Source: Calliphora vicina (lineage: Eukaryota > Arthropoda > Insecta > Diptera > Calliphoridae). From it: a DNA stretch of 64,000 bases. Under the pieces are notes generated by a model. It ran no database searches and was not told the origin of the DNA. It saw only the letters and a program-made list of their open reading frames with translations. Each line of letters opens with the position of its first letter. Position 1 is the stretch's first letter. A program made the translations under genes and the position numbers. Shown here in pieces: positions 1 through 13,226 of the stretch. The stretch lies in the NCBI RefSeq assembly GCF_958450345.1, contig NC_088780.1, positions 49,654,033 through 49,718,032 of the forward strand, given 5' to 3'.

Positions 1-3000
1 GTTTTTCACATTGTGGCCATATTTCCTGGGGCCATAATTCGCAACGCCGGCATTTCCTTACACAATCCTGAAAACATCCCTAAATATTAAAGTAACAAAT
101 GGTACTCAAAAAAGAACTGAACTTCCGTAGATTTTAAACATTAATTTAAATTATAAGTTATTGAGGTAAACCTGCTAAAAAATAAGTTTATTCATGAAAA
201 CTTAAAGTAAAAATATCTTGAAAACTGACCGTAATATTTTAAAATATTCAACAGATTTGTGTTTTTCTTTTCAATAATTCTATTTAATATATTAGTGTTT
301 TTAATTCCATTGCATTAAAAACAAAGTTTCGGTTTACTATTACAAATAATGATTATAGATTAAACATTACGAAACATTCTTTATTCAATACAACGAAGTC
401 CTTCCTTGGCATACATTCTCTCTTAATATTGATCAAAAGTATTTGTGGAATGAAGTTTTTTTTTAATATATCAGTAACAAAACCGTTGTGTGGGATAAAT
501 ATGAAAAGATTTCTTTTAATCGAAGCGTTATGTTTAAGTGGTTTTAAGTTAAAATATGAAAAGTGTATTTTAACTTGAAATAAGTCATATTATATTTCAT
601 CAGAACTGCTGATATTAAAAGTATTTATGAAATTCCAAGAATTTATTTATCGTGAACTCAGTCAGTTCCCAATTGGTCTCAAGCTTTAAAATTAAAAAAA
701 AAATAATCCTTGTATATTTGACACAATTTAATATGAAGTATATAATTTCCGAGTATTTAAAGCGTTAAAAGAGGGTTTTTATGTCTATATTTATACAGGA
801 TAATATCTAGTTACCTGCATGTATCATGTAGATGTAAATTTATATGGAACATATTTACAAATATCTCAATATACATTAATTTACAAATAAATGTATGTTT
901 GAGTGAAAATGTTTACTTGTATGTAATGTAATGTTACATTACATTGAAACGCCTACATTATAAGAAATATTAATACTCGTACATGTATGTACATCTAGTA
1001 CAACGACATATAAAACTTAAATACATATACATATTTTTAAAACACATACAACCAATCATCCATCCTTACACACACATTTATATTGTACAGTTATTTGCTA
1101 TAATGTTGGGGATTTAAATCTGTCATGTTGCAATTTTTACTTCCCTTTTTTTATTTTAGTTACATCCACCATCATCATCATATCTCATCACATTCATATC
1201 TATCAACACATTTATTCTCAGTTTTTTCTTTCGCATTTTATGAATATATAATAAAATAAGTGTAAAATTGCAAGAATGATCTTATATAATCATTCGTATA
1301 TATGTGTTTAAATATAAAACTAGCAACAACAAAATGCCAAATAAAATTATAATAATAAAAATATGGAACTTATATCTATCTATTGGTCAAATCGATACAA
1401 TGCACGATGAGTCCAATAACCAGTTTTTGAGGCAATAAATCACAGGAAACAACTAGTCCTTTCAAATTTCATATGATAATAATGAGTTTTTAAGTCTTCA
1501 GTAAAAAATTTAAGTCACTCGGCAGTGCCACGCCCACTTTCAGTAGATGGATTAAAGTGCAAATGCGGTTGAAGATCTCTGGAAAATAACATTATGCGAC
1601 AAAAAATAATACCTGGAAAGTGATACCATTTTTCTGGAAGGTGCTGTCGAGTATAACAAGAATCTGTCTTTGAAATTTGCAAAACACCTGCAAAATCTTG
1701 AGTTACGGGTAAAAAACCGGTTTTTCATACCTTTAAGCACTTATAAGCCCTTCACTAAGCTGATTCTCAATCGATTGTATTTTTTTAAACAGATTTAAAA
1801 AGAAGAAACTGTGGCCTTTCCAATGGTATATATATTATTTAAGTATTTCGACAAAACTTGTGTGCATTTCTTCAGCAAACATATTTTTGTTTTTATTTTT
1901 TCACCATTTTCCAAGTTTGAAGAAGATTTTAAATAGTATTTTATAAGGGAACCGTACTATTTATGCATTGATTTAAAAAATAAGTTTATTTATGCATAAA
2001 ACGCAATATTGCTTTTAAAAATCCATTGGAAATTGACAAAGTTATTAAAGATTGTACTAAAACAAAATTTTTGAAAAAAATATAATTTCTAGGCATTTTA
2101 CTTAGAAATGTTTGCTTAACCGCTTTCTTTTTAACTCGTTATCATCAGTTTGCCGTAAAAGTTTCGGAAAATAGTTTCCTTATGTTTTTTCCTTCGAAAC
2201 GTTTTTGCTATTGTGACCAAAGCGACACAAAACTCTTCCATGCGCGTTTTTCAATGGAACTTAGCTTATTCAACGCATCTTTCATAATTTTTCGAATTTG
2301 AGGTCCAATGAAAATACCTAAAATTTATCAAAACAGGTAAAAACGCAAAAAAAAAACTTGGGATGATATTGATAAAAACCTCCTTTTATTTTGCCTTCGC
2401 TTAATTTTGGGAATTAGCAGAAAGCTCGCCGTTTATATCAAGCTTTTTAAAAAATTGTTTCATATAACGTTACTTAAGGTGCAGCGGAGGCAAAATTAGG
2501 TCACATAATTGCTCACAAAGACTTAAGTAATCATTTCAAGTCAATCCGCCTACTGCCACACCCACCTCTAGTGACAGGAAATATATGCATGGCGATAATC
2601 TGATCTTTAAATTAAGCGATAATTGAGAAGATGAATATAAACAATTTTATTTTAAATACATGTACCCAAAAATTAGGTGACATGTTTTCTATGTACATTA
2701 GAATGCTCCAAGATTGTATTTCCGCCGATTCATCAAAATCGGCCGAAAAATAAATAAAATTTCGCTAAGTTTTCATGAGAAATTCCAATTATTGAAAAAA
2801 TTGACTTTTGACCTTCACGATTTAAAGGGTTAACGTTTTCCGATTTTAGTAAAACTTTCAGACTATATTTAGAATTACCTGGAATATAATACTATGAATA
2901 GCTTTTGCTTAAAGATCATAACAATAAAGAAATTCGGCAAAATATGGCCAAAAAAATAGTTTTTCTCGAAAATCTCAAAATTTAAATCGCAGGTACGGAA

Positions 3001-5039
3001 AAACTGTAGGAGGAATTGACATAATTTTTTCACATTTTTATTCCCTATTACGTTGACAATAAATCCCCAAGTGATGACCAAAAAATTCTGAAATTTGTTT
3101 AACAAAATTTTTAAAAATTTAAAATTGGAGTTTTGAAAATTTAATTTTTTTGGTCATACCTGCGAATAGGTTAACGGTATCCTATATGGACAAAAACTCA
3201 TTTACAAGTAAATATGGATATATTTTAAGTAAAAATAAGCTTTTATTTTAATATTTCTCAAAATATGTTAATCTTGTTCATAAATGTCTTGTTCTAGAGG
3301 CCTGAGACACGATAATGGCCTGGCGATTTTTTAATAACTTTAAAATTTTTTAACCAATTTTTGTCTTTTATATCTTATTATAACGAAAATTACGTACACA
3401 TTTCGATTCTTTCTCTTTTGTGGCTGAAGCAAAGTTGTAGATATTGAATAGTAGAAAAAAAGTACGGAACATACCTACCCGAAAAAGGTGCATCCAGTGC
3501 CTTAAAAATCGCAAAAATGCCAATTTTTTTAAAATTTTTTTACCAATTTTTTACCTTTTTTGCTCAATAACTGGATTACAAATCCAATTATGGACCGATC
3601 ACCATGAAATTAGGGAAAAATTTTAATTTATTTACTATACCTTGGTCCGCTTTTTTAAAAATATAGGTCGTTCTTTTGGACCGAATGGACTCAATTTTTT
3701 TGTTTGATAGACAACTAAACTCAGAGCAATATAAATTATGGATACAAAAATAAACGATTTATTACACTCTGCTACAAAATGACACTTTTTGTCAGAACTT
3801 CAAAAGCGACATAATGGAGGTTGTAGGCCTAGATGAGGACATACTAAAACCGTTTTCAAAGATTTTGAAACACCCTCAAAATTTTAAGATATTTTGAAAA
3901 ATCTGTTTTAGGGTTGGTCGTAGTACTTTAGTACCTCTAACTCACACATTTTTAGACCGATTTCAAAATTTTAAACAATTAAAGTTAGGTAACGAATTAC
4001 GATTTCATAAAATCTATGTATAAAATCTATATTCCTAGAAATTGTTTAAGTTTTTATAAATAGTTTCGGGTTTTTTTTACTTTTTTTCGTAATTTTTCAA
4101 ATTCAAAAATAGTTATTTTAATTTTTTTCTATGAATACCTATTTTTCTTTGCAAAGTTTTATAAAGACAATTTTATATAGACAAAACTGAGATATTATTT
4201 ATTAAAATCGGTTTATACTTGCAAAAGTTATTAAACTTTTTCGAAAAAGTTCTACAAAATTTACCTTCTAAATTAAAAATTGTACAATTTTTTTTTTTTG
4301 TATAATTTTTTGTTTTTCTTTTATATGGGCTGGGGGAGAAAATACTAAAAAAAAGTGTTATTGAAAAGTTGCATAACTTTTACAATTTTCATCCGATTTG
4401 AATAATTAAGAACTAAATTTTCGTTATACATTGGTGTACATTTTTATAAGCTTCCATATTAAAATAAGCAATGAAAAGCGGCTAAAATCAAAAAAGTTGA
4501 TAAATTTTGTTTTTCTTTTAGATATCCTTAACAAAAACAATACTTATTAATTACAAATGTATCAAAGGATGCACGTCATTTTAAAGCGCATTCAGTTTTC
4601 TTTCCAACGCCGTTTAAAAATTTAATGTCGGACAGAGACTGACTGAGTTACAAATCGATAAGTTGACGAACATCACTGAAAACGGGTTTTTCAGAATAAC
4701 TTCTGAATTTGAGGGTGTTTCTTAAATTTTTTTTGACACAATTTCTAATGTACTCGGCAAGCCCCATAACCCACGCTAGCTCGTTTTCCAATTTTTTTCC
4801 ATTGTAGCACCGTGTTATTTATAAAAATCTTTGAAATCGGATGGGAAATAAAAAATGGCACGTCTTTAAAAATGTTACACGTCGAAGTTACCCTATTTTG
4901 ATAACTTTAATAACTTAGACTTGAAGCTACTTCCACGTCAAATTTTATTCCGATGATTCTGCCCACTGTGCACTGGTAAATCAAACAAATTTTTTTTTAA
5001 TTTCAATTATTTATTTTTGTGAATGATTTTCGGGAGTTG
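1..5039. other. AT-rich intergenic DNA, no gene recognised
   Basis: The open frames here are short (60-76 codons), low in complexity and unlike any family I know. Long A and T runs dominate. Two stretches resemble each other loosely: CGGCAGTGCCACGCCCAC near 1520 and CTGCCACACCCACC near 2550, suggesting an old dispersed repeat. The block around 3900-4020 (CTCTAACTCACA, then GACCGAT) recurs near 47420, so part of the region is repeat-derived. I see no splice-bounded coding exon. Confidence 0.6.
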
Positions 5040-5280
5040 CCCTTATATGGGAGATATAGCTAATTATGGATATGGATATAGCTAATCATGTCTATATGGA
5101 AAGTATTTCTGTTGAATTTTATGTGGATACCAACACTTTTAAGAGATTTATGGTCGTTAAAATGTTTTTCCAAACGGTCCATATATGGAAGTGATTCTGA
5201 GTCGATCGGTATACTTTAAGGTTGGTGTTCGACTAATATTTTTGGGTGGTGATGGTATATAAAATCCAAAATAAAGGTTA
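5040..5280 (+). repeat. RA family tail fragment
   Basis: The stretch contains the modules seen in complete RA copies: CCTTATATGGGAGATATAGC near 5041, then AGTGATTCTGAGTCGATCGG near 5190, which recurs at about 9510. It ends in GGTGATGGTATATAAA. The head (AAACAAGTAAG) is absent, so this is a 5'-truncated or eroded copy. Confidence 0.55.
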
Positions 5281-6380
5281 CAAAATTCGAATTGTTGATA
5301 AAAATGTTTCGTTTTATCACTATTCTAAATCAAAAGATCATCGGACTGTTAATGGATAAGATTTCGTTAATCTTTGAATTCAACAATTCTTTCATGCGTA
5401 TTTATTCTTTCGAGTATTTAGTATATTTCAAATTTTCTTTAACCCTGATTGTCCCATAAAAACCAACCACTAACTTTTATCTTAAATTACAAAATAATAG
5501 TTTCGTGGACATGAACTGAATTAAAAATGTATTCAAACAGATATAAAAACCGAAAACTGTATTAAATAATAAAACAAAAAATTAAACTATAATTTACCAC
5601 AATACAACAGAACTTAACAGACAACACACAATACAATACAATACAGCACAATCAACCACATTTTATTACAGCGTTTCTGTTTTGGATAATGGATGTTACT
5701 CGTTCTTCCGGCAACTAAAAAAAATTATGTTTAAATCGTCAGAGTAGGGGGTGGGGGGAGGACAATGAAGAACGTAATAAAGATACCAAATATGTACGTG
5801 CATTTTGAGTCGTTGTTTTTGTTTTATTTATATTTAAATTTCATCCATAATAACTCAACAGACAACGTGCACATGGACATTAAAATGATGGTTAATGGTG
5901 GCAGTAAAAGTGAATTTTATTACTGGTGCGCTTGGAAAATTTAACACCTGAATCCTTTTAGGATGTTCGAACATGTGTAACTCTCTCATACACTCAATGT
6001 ACCAGCACTCAGTTATTTAGTGCATAAGTATAAGACTGATGAAGAATGTGAATAATTTTCCTATTGTTTTTCATATTAAAAAATACTTTTACAGAGTGTC
6101 GCCAGCATATTATGGACATTTTATTATGTCAATTGGGAAATGCTGACAGCGGCACTTTTGATTTAGTAAACATTTTGCAGATTTGCTAGAAAGTAGTTTA
6201 TTTTACTTGGTGTTGTATCGGAAAACTGAAATTATATCAAAAATAAATATTAAACAAAATTTTGTTACTAAAAAGACTAAATGCATTGGACATTTAGCTT
6301 CATGTTTCATTTGATTATAACACTTCGGTGGTATTCCGATTGTAACATAAAATATTGGTCATAAAACCAAAAAGTATATA
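5281..6380. other. no gene seen; short G-rich run
   Basis: Nothing codes convincingly here. Imperfect ACAATACA repeats occur at about 5610-5660. A G-rich run (AGGGGGTGGGGGGAGG) lies near 5746 and is the only GC-rich point in the kilobase. Confidence 0.5.
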
Positions 6381-6685
6381 CGACGATTAATCTATGTACT
6401 TTCGCCTTTCCGTCTGTCTGTTGAAGGCGTGATATTAACCATATATTATTTGTTGATCAGAAAGTAGTTGTAGGAATATTTGTATCCATACAAAATTTAG
6501 GAAAAAATTACAGGAAAAAATAAATTGCAAAACGATATTTTGGCTGGATCCGTACATATTTGACCATAGCCTACATATAAAGTCCACTTCCACTTAAATA
6601 CGCATAAATTATTGCATAGGTTATTGCACCCATATAAGGACCATTTCCGAAAAACACATTAACCTACATAAATATCTCATAAAAC

Positions 6686-6770
6686 TCGATTTTGGCTTAA
6701 TTGGTAATCGCGTTTGATCATTAAGCATGATATGGTATTTTCGACCTGGGTTCGATTCCCAGCCGCTGCC
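6686..6770 (+). repeat. tRNA-like sequence, possible SINE head
   Basis: TGGCTTAATTGG at 6693-6704 fits an RNA polymerase III A box. GGTTCGATTCC at 6749-6759 matches the B box exactly, inside a 5 bp T-arm (CTGGG / CCCAG). The seven bases before the A box do not pair with CCGCTGC after the T-arm, so no acceptor stem forms and a working tRNA is unlikely. It lies inside an RA copy, which points to a tRNA-derived SINE or a tRNA pseudogene. The downstream limit of such a SINE is not clear. Confidence 0.45.
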
Positions 6771-7050
6771 AATCAACAACATCAGTTTATAATTTCCTCC
6801 TACAATCTATCCCCATTCCAAAGAAAACAACACAATTTATGTATAGTCATATTAATTGCCTGAGTGTTATTTCTCCTTTTTAAATATTTGGTCTTCTTTC
6901 GAAATTCACGTAAATTCCCATAAATCTCTCATAAATATCGCAATAAATTTAAAATTCGACATCAATAATCACAATTTATCTAATTTTATTAAGATTGGCG
7001 TCAAATTGGCCATAGCTACCACTTTGGAAAAACACATTAACCAACATAAA

Positions 7051-7365
7051 TCTATATATATAATAAAAATGAAATGGTCCATGTATGTAATGTCATCATG
7101 TGAGAACGGCTGGAGCGATTTGGCTGATTTTTTTTATTCGTTTCGAAATTTTCAGGAGATAGTTTGTAAAGAAAAAAAAAATAAAAAATTCCGGCTAAAA
7201 CCGGTTTTTTGAGTCCAGTCAACTGTAATAAAAAAGCACCCTAAAGTATGCAATACAAATTTATATATTTTAATTGCAAATAAATAAGAGCATCTGCCTG
7301 CTTGGAGAAACTTGAAGAACTAACATTAGTAAATGCCACCGGGCGAAGCCGGGGCGGTCAACTAG
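7051..7365 (+). mobile_element. non-autonomous Helitron, complete, 315 bp
   Basis: The element starts TCTATATATATAATAAAAAT and ends in CTAG. It is flanked by host A (7050) and T (7366), the standard Helitron insertion between A and T without target duplication. Just before the end, CCGG-GCGAAG-CCGG can form the GC-rich 3' hairpin typical of the class. The flanking RA sequence rejoins cleanly when the element is removed: the AACATAAA and TATCTTATAAA sides match uninterrupted RA copies near 38617 and 52625. There is no open frame, so it would depend on a RepHel protein encoded elsewhere. Confidence 0.88.
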
Positions 7366-7701
7366 TATCTTATAAAAATTGATATCGAACCAACATTTCA
7401 CATACTAGGGGATTTGGTGATGATCAGTTCATAATTGACTCTCTGATAAAAACCATCAAAATCTTGTAAATATTGTTATTGAAAATTAAACCAAAATAAA
7501 CATCAAATACATAAATATCAACGTACAATATTTTATGACGATTGCCCATTAATAGGTTAAAACTCCCATATAAGTCCCACACCCGAAAAAGGTCTGCCTT
7601 TCTGTCAGATAGAGTTGGGTTGGATTAAGGGAGTGAAATTTGTATTATATTAGTGGTGGGTATATAAGATTCGGCACAGCCGAATATAACGCTCTTGTTC
7701 T

Positions 7702-8276
7702 AATTGGTTTATATTTTAGATATAATTGAGAAAAATAATATAAAATGACAATTACTGATAAAAATACTATGAAAAAAATATGATAAATTATATGTGTCTG
7801 TATTATAATAGATCCATAGATTGTAAAAGATTTTATATATTGAATAAAAATATCCTTCATGAGTAAAACTGTATTAGAAAATATCTTATGTAGGGACAAT
7901 TTCACATTTATCTTATGATATTCTTAGAATACTATTTAGAATCTATTTTGAAATGTTTAAGAAAACAAATCATGGACATGAATTTCGAGATATCCTTCTT
8001 CAAAGGATCCTAATCACAATAATTATCATCTTTCTTATGAAAATGTTTTTTTGAGTAGTATTTATATAAGACTAATTTAATAAAAATTGGATAAATAAGT
8101 AGTTATACAAATTTACACAAAAACGTAAAGGGAAAAAACAGTATTCTTTTAAAATCTATGATACCGACTTTAATGGTTAATTATTTCTAAGTATTTATGA
8201 TTCTGACAAAATAACTAATAATTTTGTATAAATGACACTACTAGCAACAAAATAAATAAGCACAATAAACGGAACG
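7702..8276. other. no feature recognised
   Basis: AT-rich sequence between an RA head and an RB copy. No open frame of interest and no inverted repeat was found by eye. Confidence 0.45.
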
Positions 8277-8953
8277 CACAGTAGTATAAAAAATGGAAAT
8301 AAATCTGTAACTTCTAAACGGTTAGTCCGATTTGCTTAATTTTGACATGCGCAAAGAGGCCTGGGTCCCCAAAATGTGACACCTTGGGTATGTTAAATTT
8401 TTAAAACGATTCAAAAACACTATACAACAAAATCAAATTTTTTCCAAAATTATAAGGTCAGACCAATAAATTTTGATAGAGGAGACAAAAAAAAAAGACA
8501 CGTGTATCGGCGTTTTGAAAGGTTACAACTGAATTTCATTTGAGGGGGGGTTAAAGTTTCCCAACTCTGGCACAATCTTATTGTTAATCGACATAAGAAA
8601 CCATGTGTTCCTTACATTTTAGGTATAAAATGTGTTCAGAAAATGTATGTAAAATGTTACGGAGAACATTTTCGTAGAATATATTAACCCTCTAAATCCT
8701 CAAGGCATTGGACTCTTTTGTCCGTCTTTCAAAAAAGAGTAAAAAACACCATAAAACAGTGATTTAAGGGTTTAAAATGTTCCGCAAAAATATTATCCGT
8801 GAAATTTTATTATAAGTCCCTGAATACAACAAAACGGAAAATTGAACCAGAAAGTCAGAAATAAGACATAACAAAAGAGAGCCTAGGGTTAATTTCGCAT
8901 TTATTAAGAATTTTATTTTAAAGTACCCAACAAATTTAGCATGAAAAAGAAAT
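8277..8953 (+). repeat. RB family copy
   Basis: Begins CACAGTAGTATAAAAA, followed by AACTTCTAAACGGTTAG, the same start as the copy at 50199. It continues through the block ACACTATACAACA, then CAATAAATTTTGATAGAGG, then GTTCAGAAAATG, then ACCCTCTAAATCC, ending near TTAATTTCGCATTTATT and AAGTACCC. Compared with the 50199 copy it lacks a short GC-rich internal stretch (GATCAGGGTCGCGGCC). No coding capacity. The last 500 bp match the copies at 13227-15779. Confidence 0.7.
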
Positions 8954-8970
8954 AGTTGAAATTTAACTAA

Positions 8971-9592
8971 AAACAAGTAAGAAAGTATGGTCGGTCAAGC
9001 CCGACCATATAGTACCCTACACTAAGTAAAAGAGCAAAAACATTTTTCTTTTGTTTTTTTTTTAAAGGTCAAAATAGGGTTAATTTTTGAGAAAATCAAA
9101 AAAAGGCACTTAAGTATTAAAATATTCTACGAAAAAATTTTCAGGAAAATTTCATTGGGGGTCGCTTAATATACAAAAGTTGTAAATAAATTAGACGCCA
9201 CCTCGGATCTCACATTTAAAAAAAACGCCAAAAATCCAAGGAGATCTACAAAAAAAATGAAAGTCATCTCTTTTAGCTCAAGAGATATTTAGGTATATTT
9301 ATTTATTTTTTTTAATTCTGCTCAAATATTTTTTAAGACCGATAAAGTCCTATTTCGGGAGAATATTTGTATGGGGGCTAGGTGAAATAATGGACCGATT
9401 TCAGCCAGATTCAACAAAATCAATATCTTCGAAATTGCGACCTGTACTTTGCGCACAAGGTTTACATGGACAGCCAGCCAGACGGACGGACATCGTTTAA
9501 TTAACTTAGAAAGTGATTCTGAGTCGATCGGTAGATTTCAAGATGTGTGATATATTTCTGGGCGTTACAAACGTCAGCACAAACTCATAATC
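8971..9592 (+). repeat. RA family copy with head hairpin and an RC-like middle
   Basis: AAACAAGTAAG (8971-8981) is followed by a 9 bp perfect stem, TATGGTCGG / CCGACCATA, with loop TCAAGC (8986-9009), then the ACCCTACAC module. The tail has GCCAGACGGACGGACATCG near 9476 and GATTCTGAGTCGATCGG near 9510. Between them, about 9050-9340, lies sequence like the RC body: GAGAAAATCAAAAAAAG, GTTGTAAATAAA, CAAGAGATATT. The copy therefore looks mosaic. Confidence 0.65.
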
Positions 9593-9998
9593 AACTTTGA
9601 CCATATATAAAAACCAAACTAAAGCGAATTTCGAAATTCTGGAGAACATAACATTTTACATGGCCATGAAAAAGATGTTTACCAAATATTTTCAAATTCA
9701 GAATTGCAAAGGTTCAATTTCATATTCATAGTTATTATCTAAATTTTTCATTTCGTGCCACAAACATACAGTGAAAGTAACTAAAAATTTGATTCAAAAT
9801 ACATATATAATTTCAATTGTTTAAGTAAATTATAATGCTACCAGAATATAACAAATTTAAACAAATAAACGTTATAAATCCCAGGCAATTGTCACCTAAT
9901 TTTATCTAAGTAAACTAGAGTTTAATAACTGGTTTTATACAAATTGTGTTGATATAATTCTCGTACAGTTTATATTTTGTTTGCTTAAGTATAGCGAC

Positions 9999-10383
9999 AT
10001 CCCAGGTAACCTAACCTGAAGTCATTTTAAAAGTTTTTTTATCCACCAAAAGTATCTATTGGAGAGCTGTCGGAGGAAGATTTGTTTACAACCAATCGGT
10101 TATTGGTCTGTCTATGAGATGTCTTTTTAACTGACTATTCGATGTCAATTAGCTCAAGTACATGTTAAAATATCTAGTTTTGTAGCTGATCAAGTAACCA
10201 GATAGCCGGTATGTGAATCCAATGAGTTGATATCAGACAGTCTCTTTGTAATCATAAAGGGTCAATTAGGAAGTGCACTTGGTAAAATATCTAGTCACAT
10301 AATTACTTAACTATATAACTAGTTGTCACATTAAATGATAAATAAAATCACTAGTTCGGGACAGTCACCAAGAACTGCTGGGT
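9999..10383 (-). mobile_element. RD family element, CCCAG...CTGGG termini
   Basis: The stretch runs from CCCAGGTAACC (9999) to GAACTGCTGGG (10383). Reading the minus strand, CCCAGCAGTTC, then GACTGTCCCGAAC, then GACAACTAGTTAT, then CAATAACCGATTG corresponds stepwise to 17356-17530. Terminal CCCAG / CTGGG symmetry suggests a small non-autonomous DNA element. No target duplication is clear. Confidence 0.55.
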
Positions 10384-12917
10384 GTATATTTGTGTTTGTT
10401 GTCATGATAAAATGAATGAATTTGAATCATTATTTTCTTTCCATTTCTGTTCATCATTTAAATAGTTGTTGCTTTTGTTGAGAATTCTAGGACTAATGCT
10501 GGCATTGTCATTGTCTCCGTTTATGTTCTATTGTTGCGATTTTGTTTCAAAAACAACAGCAACTTTAACAACAATTGCTGTTGTTCTTGCCACAAATTTC
10601 ACATTCAAATGTTGAAATACAATAAAATCAAAGATTTTTTTTTCGTTTTGTCCTCTTTATATTCATGGTTTTTGTTGTAACGTTTCACTTTAAAATCATT
10701 TTCACTTTTTATGGATTTCAAATTATTTGCTGTTCTCCATTCAGTGAAACTTGAGATGAGGTTTTCTGAATAAATTTTCTATTCTATTATTTTCTACTTT
10801 ACGAGTATTATGCTGTATGTTGTTGAAGTGCTGTTCAGAAGTTTTCCAACGTAGTTTTTGTGTAAGCAGGGGCAAATGAGAGCGAGCGCCTTCTTTTGAA
10901 TTCAAAACATTAATAATTTTTGCTGTTACTGCGTTTACTGGCTTATGTAACTTGCAGAATTTTGTGCTTAACACTTTTTTTTAACATAAACAAATTCAAG
11001 CAAAAATTTATAACTAATTTTTTAAGTACTTCATTATTTTATTTACTTTTTAATTTACAAAATAATTGCTGCTTTTTTAATTTATTTGTTGTTAGAAAAA
11101 AAAGGTGTGTTGATTTGCTTTTTTTTTGGGGCTATTTATTTGAGAAATAAATGTAAAGAAAAGAAATTATTCACTTTTTTGTTGTTGCTGTTGTTGCTAT
11201 TTTCCGTGGTAGTTTCAATTTCACTTGGCCAACTTCTTCATTTCATTGAACTCAACACTGAACACTTCTTCATCACCAAAAATAAAAAACATTTGAACAC
11301 AAAAAATTAAGGAGAATTTCTGTTTTGAAAAGTCTTCGGTCCCAACAATGTTTTTACGTAATTTCCAAATTGCCCGGGATGCTGTCGCGACGGTGGACCA
11401 TTTTTAACTGGGTTCTTTAACAGTTATTTGCAAATATCCATCTGGTTGCCAACGAACTGGGAGCGGAAGTTCTTTAATTTGAGAGAGAGCGAGATGGGGT
11501 TTTCTGCTTAAAGAGTATTGGCGTTTTTTGTGTTGCCATATTTGTTGGCTTTATTTTAACAGCTGTATTTAAAAATATTTTTCCAGATTGTGACCCACTG
11601 TCGGATCGAAATTTTGTAGCGTTATATGTGTCGTTGAAAAGGTCTTTGAAATGTCTATCATTCTATATCCGTATTATAGATACAAAATGTAGGTGGTCAT
11701 GGGTTTTTCTTATTTATCAACCACTTAAATTGACGAATTTTAAATCAGTAAAATCACAAAATTTCTATCTGGCAATATTGTTAGCATAAACTGCTCTCAC
11801 TTAACAATCATGCGCATGACACAACACCCTTTCCGTGTTCGAATTTCAAACCTCATTTTCGAACTTAAAATCAAGATACTCCTTTAAGTAGTCATAAATA
11901 CATCAGTTTTTAATGTAAAATTCTCAGTTGTACAAGAACATTGTTGCACGTTGTCTGTTATGAAAAGCAGACAAGAAGACACTGATGATGGGTGTGCAAT
12001 TCCATGCCAACCCAATACTTTATATTTGGAAATGATTTATGTAGATGTGGGAAAAATATATAAGGTTTCCGAAAGCAAATGCAAAAAATAAAACAACTTG
12101 CTAGGAATCCATTGACCTGTTTATTTATTAAAAAACAACAACAACAAAAAGCACAGTAATAGCAAAAAAACTAAAGTCTTAACATAATGTTGTTGTGCTT
12201 TTTTCCAGCTCTCTACTAACTATTACAAAAGGGAAGTAGTAGTTTTCTTCGTAAGCATTCATGATTTTGCTTTTAAGGATTACAAATGATTTTATCTATC
12301 TATAAAGTCCTCGTTTTTTTTTGCATTTATCCCTTGTATGTCATATTAAATGATATATACCACTAAACCCAAATAGTCTTTAAGAGAGTTATAAGAAGCA
12401 ACTAAAAAACGCCGACACAAGTACCAGTGAGTGCATAAAACAAACAACATATATGGAATAAATAAGAAAAAACTAACGAACAAACTATTTTGAAATCAAT
12501 GACAGACACCCCTACTTGGATTTTAAGACGACTTCCGGTCTGGGAGTTGACAGACACAAGTAATAATGAAACAGCAACAACAATATCAACATCAGCAGCA
12601 GCAGTAATAGCGACAAATGACATACATACATACAAACAAACAAACATAGTTGTATATACATATGTACATACCAACACGTAACAATTCTGTACGTAGAAAA
12701 TACACACATTTTTACACCACACAAACACTCACACATCCCTATTAACACATTCTCTCACACACACACAAGAATGCACAGTGAGGCAGAATCAAAATATTTC
12801 GGAAATAAATTTGTCATTTCTGCCATTAAAATTCCCAAATAATAAATAAGAAAATCAATCGAAAAAGGTTTCAAAACTATATCTTTTACGAGTCTAAAAA
12901 CATTCGATTGTATTTAA
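10384..12917. other. mostly single-copy DNA with CAA/CAG microsatellites
   Basis: This 2.5 kb is the longest stretch without a recognised transposon in the left half. It holds short CAA/GTT arrays (near 10550, 11180 and 12135), a CAG-type run near 12570-12610, CATA repeats near 12625, and a GAGAGAGAGCGAGA tract at 11481. The sequence is less AT-rich around 11340-11500, including a GTCGCGAC palindrome. Open frames here are low in complexity and not convincing. It could hold regulatory DNA or an untranslated exon, but nothing proves that. Confidence 0.4.
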
Positions 12918-13018
12918 AAACAAGTAAGAATCTTAGCTACCCTTCACCAAATTCTACTTAAAAATATTTTTTTTTTTAATATTTTAGGTAAACAAAATTA
13001 AAATTTTTTTTCGAAATT

Positions 13019-13098
13019 TTTTTATAAAAAAGTTTTTTTAATTTTTTTATAAAAAAGTTTTTTTAATTTTTTTATAAAAAAGTTTTTTTAATTTTTTT
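13019..13098. repeat. 25 bp tandem repeat, about three copies
   Basis: The unit ATAAAAAAGTTTTTTTAAT recurs at 13024, 13049 and 13074, a 25 bp period, followed by degenerate T-rich sequence to about 13210. It lies in the left arm of the RA copy. Confidence 0.75.
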
Positions 13099-13226
13099 AA
13101 CATTTTTTCTATTCCAAATTTTTTTTTAAAAAGTTTTTTCCAAATTTTTTTTTTACATTTTTTTAAATTTTTTTTACATTTTTTTTAATTTTTAAAAATT
13201 TTTTTTTTTGGAAAAATAACACTTAC

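Larger units (their letters stand above)
6381..7701 (-). repeat. RA family copy, minus strand, interrupted
   Basis: On the minus strand the head lies near 7670-7701. A hairpin TTCGGC-ACA-GCCGAA (7670-7684) sits next to a degenerate AACAAG stretch. The body carries ATATGGGAG and CCGATTT-type modules, and the tail keeps the GACAGACGGA module near 6410. A 315 bp Helitron (7051-7365) and a tRNA-like sequence (about 6686-6770) interrupt it. The family is multicopy in this window and shows no coding capacity. Confidence 0.65.

Noticed and set aside
5740..5765. G-quadruplex in the G-rich run
   Set aside because: There are only two long G runs and one short one; four separate tracts of three or more are not available.
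6856..7212. 118-codon frame near the Helitron
   Set aside because: It starts in RA sequence and runs across the Helitron boundary, so it cannot be a gene of either.
11330..11500. Promoter or first exon of a host gene (GAGA tract, GTCGCGAC)
   Set aside because: Composition is suggestive, but no start, splice or core promoter arrangement could be tied to a gene, so it is only mentioned within the surrounding region.
12402..12748. Overlapping 108- and 78-codon frames on the minus strand
   Set aside because: They are translations of microsatellite-rich sequence (repeated YVCTY, LLLLL) with no domain, and the opposite strand is equally open.
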